From the NCBI GenBank assembly GCA_020860605.1, contig JAJBTZ010000035.1, positions 43,186 through 107,185 of the forward strand: 64,000 nt of DNA, read 5' to 3'. Below are positions 63,839 to 64,000 of this stretch, piece by piece (the first letter of the stretch is position 1; each line of letters opens with the position of its first letter). The notes below the pieces were generated by a model. It was not told the DNA's origin. It did no database searches and saw nothing but the letters and a program-made list of their open reading frames with translations. The stretch comes from Ruminococcus sp. (lineage in GTDB: Bacteria; Bacillota; Clostridia; Oscillospirales; Ruminococcaceae). The position numbers and the translations under genes are program-made.

Positions 63839-64000
63839 CCCTCTCAGTCACGCTTCGCGTGACAGCTCTCCCAGAGGGAGAGCCGAGTTATTGCCTCAAA
63901 GAAAGCTTTGTGCAAGTGGAAATCTTGGCTCCCCCTTTGGGGGAGACGCTTTAGTTCGGCTTTGCCGAACTAAGAGAGTTGCTTCGCAACTCTGACTGAG
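63839..64000. repeat. MITE-like mosaic of family A repeats, cut by the window edge
   Basis: The segment begins CCCTCTCAGTCA and ends CTGACTGAG, so CTCAGTCA (63843-63850) and TGACTGAG (63993-64000) form terminal inverted repeats. Inside are several hairpins: GTCACGC/GCGTGAC, CTCTCCC/GGGAGAG, CTCCCCC/GGGGGAG, TTAGTTCGGC/GCCGAACTAA and GAGTTGC/GCAACTC. No reading frame is seen in it. With the MATE leader it fills the gene-free stretch from 63640 to the end. Confidence 0.7.

Overview
The window looks like a chromosomal segment from an anaerobic, spore-forming Firmicute of the class Clostridia, most likely a gut Oscillospirales/Ruminococcaceae-type bacterium. The reasons are: an rpoD-dnaG-dgt cluster of clostridial type, spoVAD/spoVAE sporulation genes, a split ferredoxin-linked glutamate synthase, a sodium-type F-ATP synthase, many iron-sulfur and radical SAM proteins, TTGACA-17-TATAAT promoters, strong GGAGG ribosome binding sites and U-tailed terminators. 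The species cannot be named from sequence alone. No phage, insertion sequence or CRISPR array was seen.

Layout. 1-3010 (minus): a Phd/YefM-PIN toxin-antitoxin pair, a YitT membrane protein and a PlsC-like acyltransferase with a zinc ribbon. 3157-11765 (plus): a nitrogen-assimilation operon (glutaminase subunit, FMN/Fe-S synthase subunit, ferredoxin, FAD reductase, GXGXG subunit, glutamine synthetase, ANTAR regulator) running directly into pyrG. Its leader carries a terminator overlapped by two AnnGnn hexaloop hairpins, the signature of an ANTAR antitermination target. 11841-21212 (plus): purF, purC, purB, purA, carA, carB. 21515-26066: a PspC protein and a 1415-residue fused acyl-CoA-dehydratase-activase-type protein. 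26106-27734: a lipoprotein. 27899-35209 (minus): a complete F1Fo ATP synthase operon whose c subunit has a two-carboxylate sodium-binding pattern. 35362-37381: citrate synthase, tRNA-Lys and tRNA-Ala.

37416-42340 (minus) is the most unusual region. One apparent six-gene operon encodes an ACGX-repeat Cys-rich peptide (five 17-residue repeats, ten cysteines), its radical SAM/SPASM maturase, a nitroreductase, a flavin/ferredoxin protein, a zinc-type macrodomain hydrolase and a class M sirtuin (SirTM, with Gln in place of the usual catalytic His). An Rrf2 repressor gene lies upstream. Three sites with the geometry GTAA-N9-TTAC lie at the peptide and rrf2 promoters, so the regulator probably controls itself and the operon. 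This joins a ribosomally made modified peptide to reversible ADP-ribosylation.

42450-47227 (plus): XRE and TetR regulators, a zinc alcohol dehydrogenase, and a MATE-kinase fusion interrupted by an in-frame TGA and followed by a MATE remnant. 47267-48656 (minus): spoVAE and spoVAD. 48816-62187 (plus): a lipoprotein, cyclophilin, uvrC, a TIM-barrel protein, rsmD, coaD, a coiled-coil protein, lysC, a lipoprotein, rpmE, a YigZ-type protein, dgt, dnaG, rpoD. 62236-63788 (minus): a MATE transporter behind a short attenuator-like leader. Two families of dispersed palindromic intergenic repeats are scattered through the window, and a larger mosaic element runs off the right edge.
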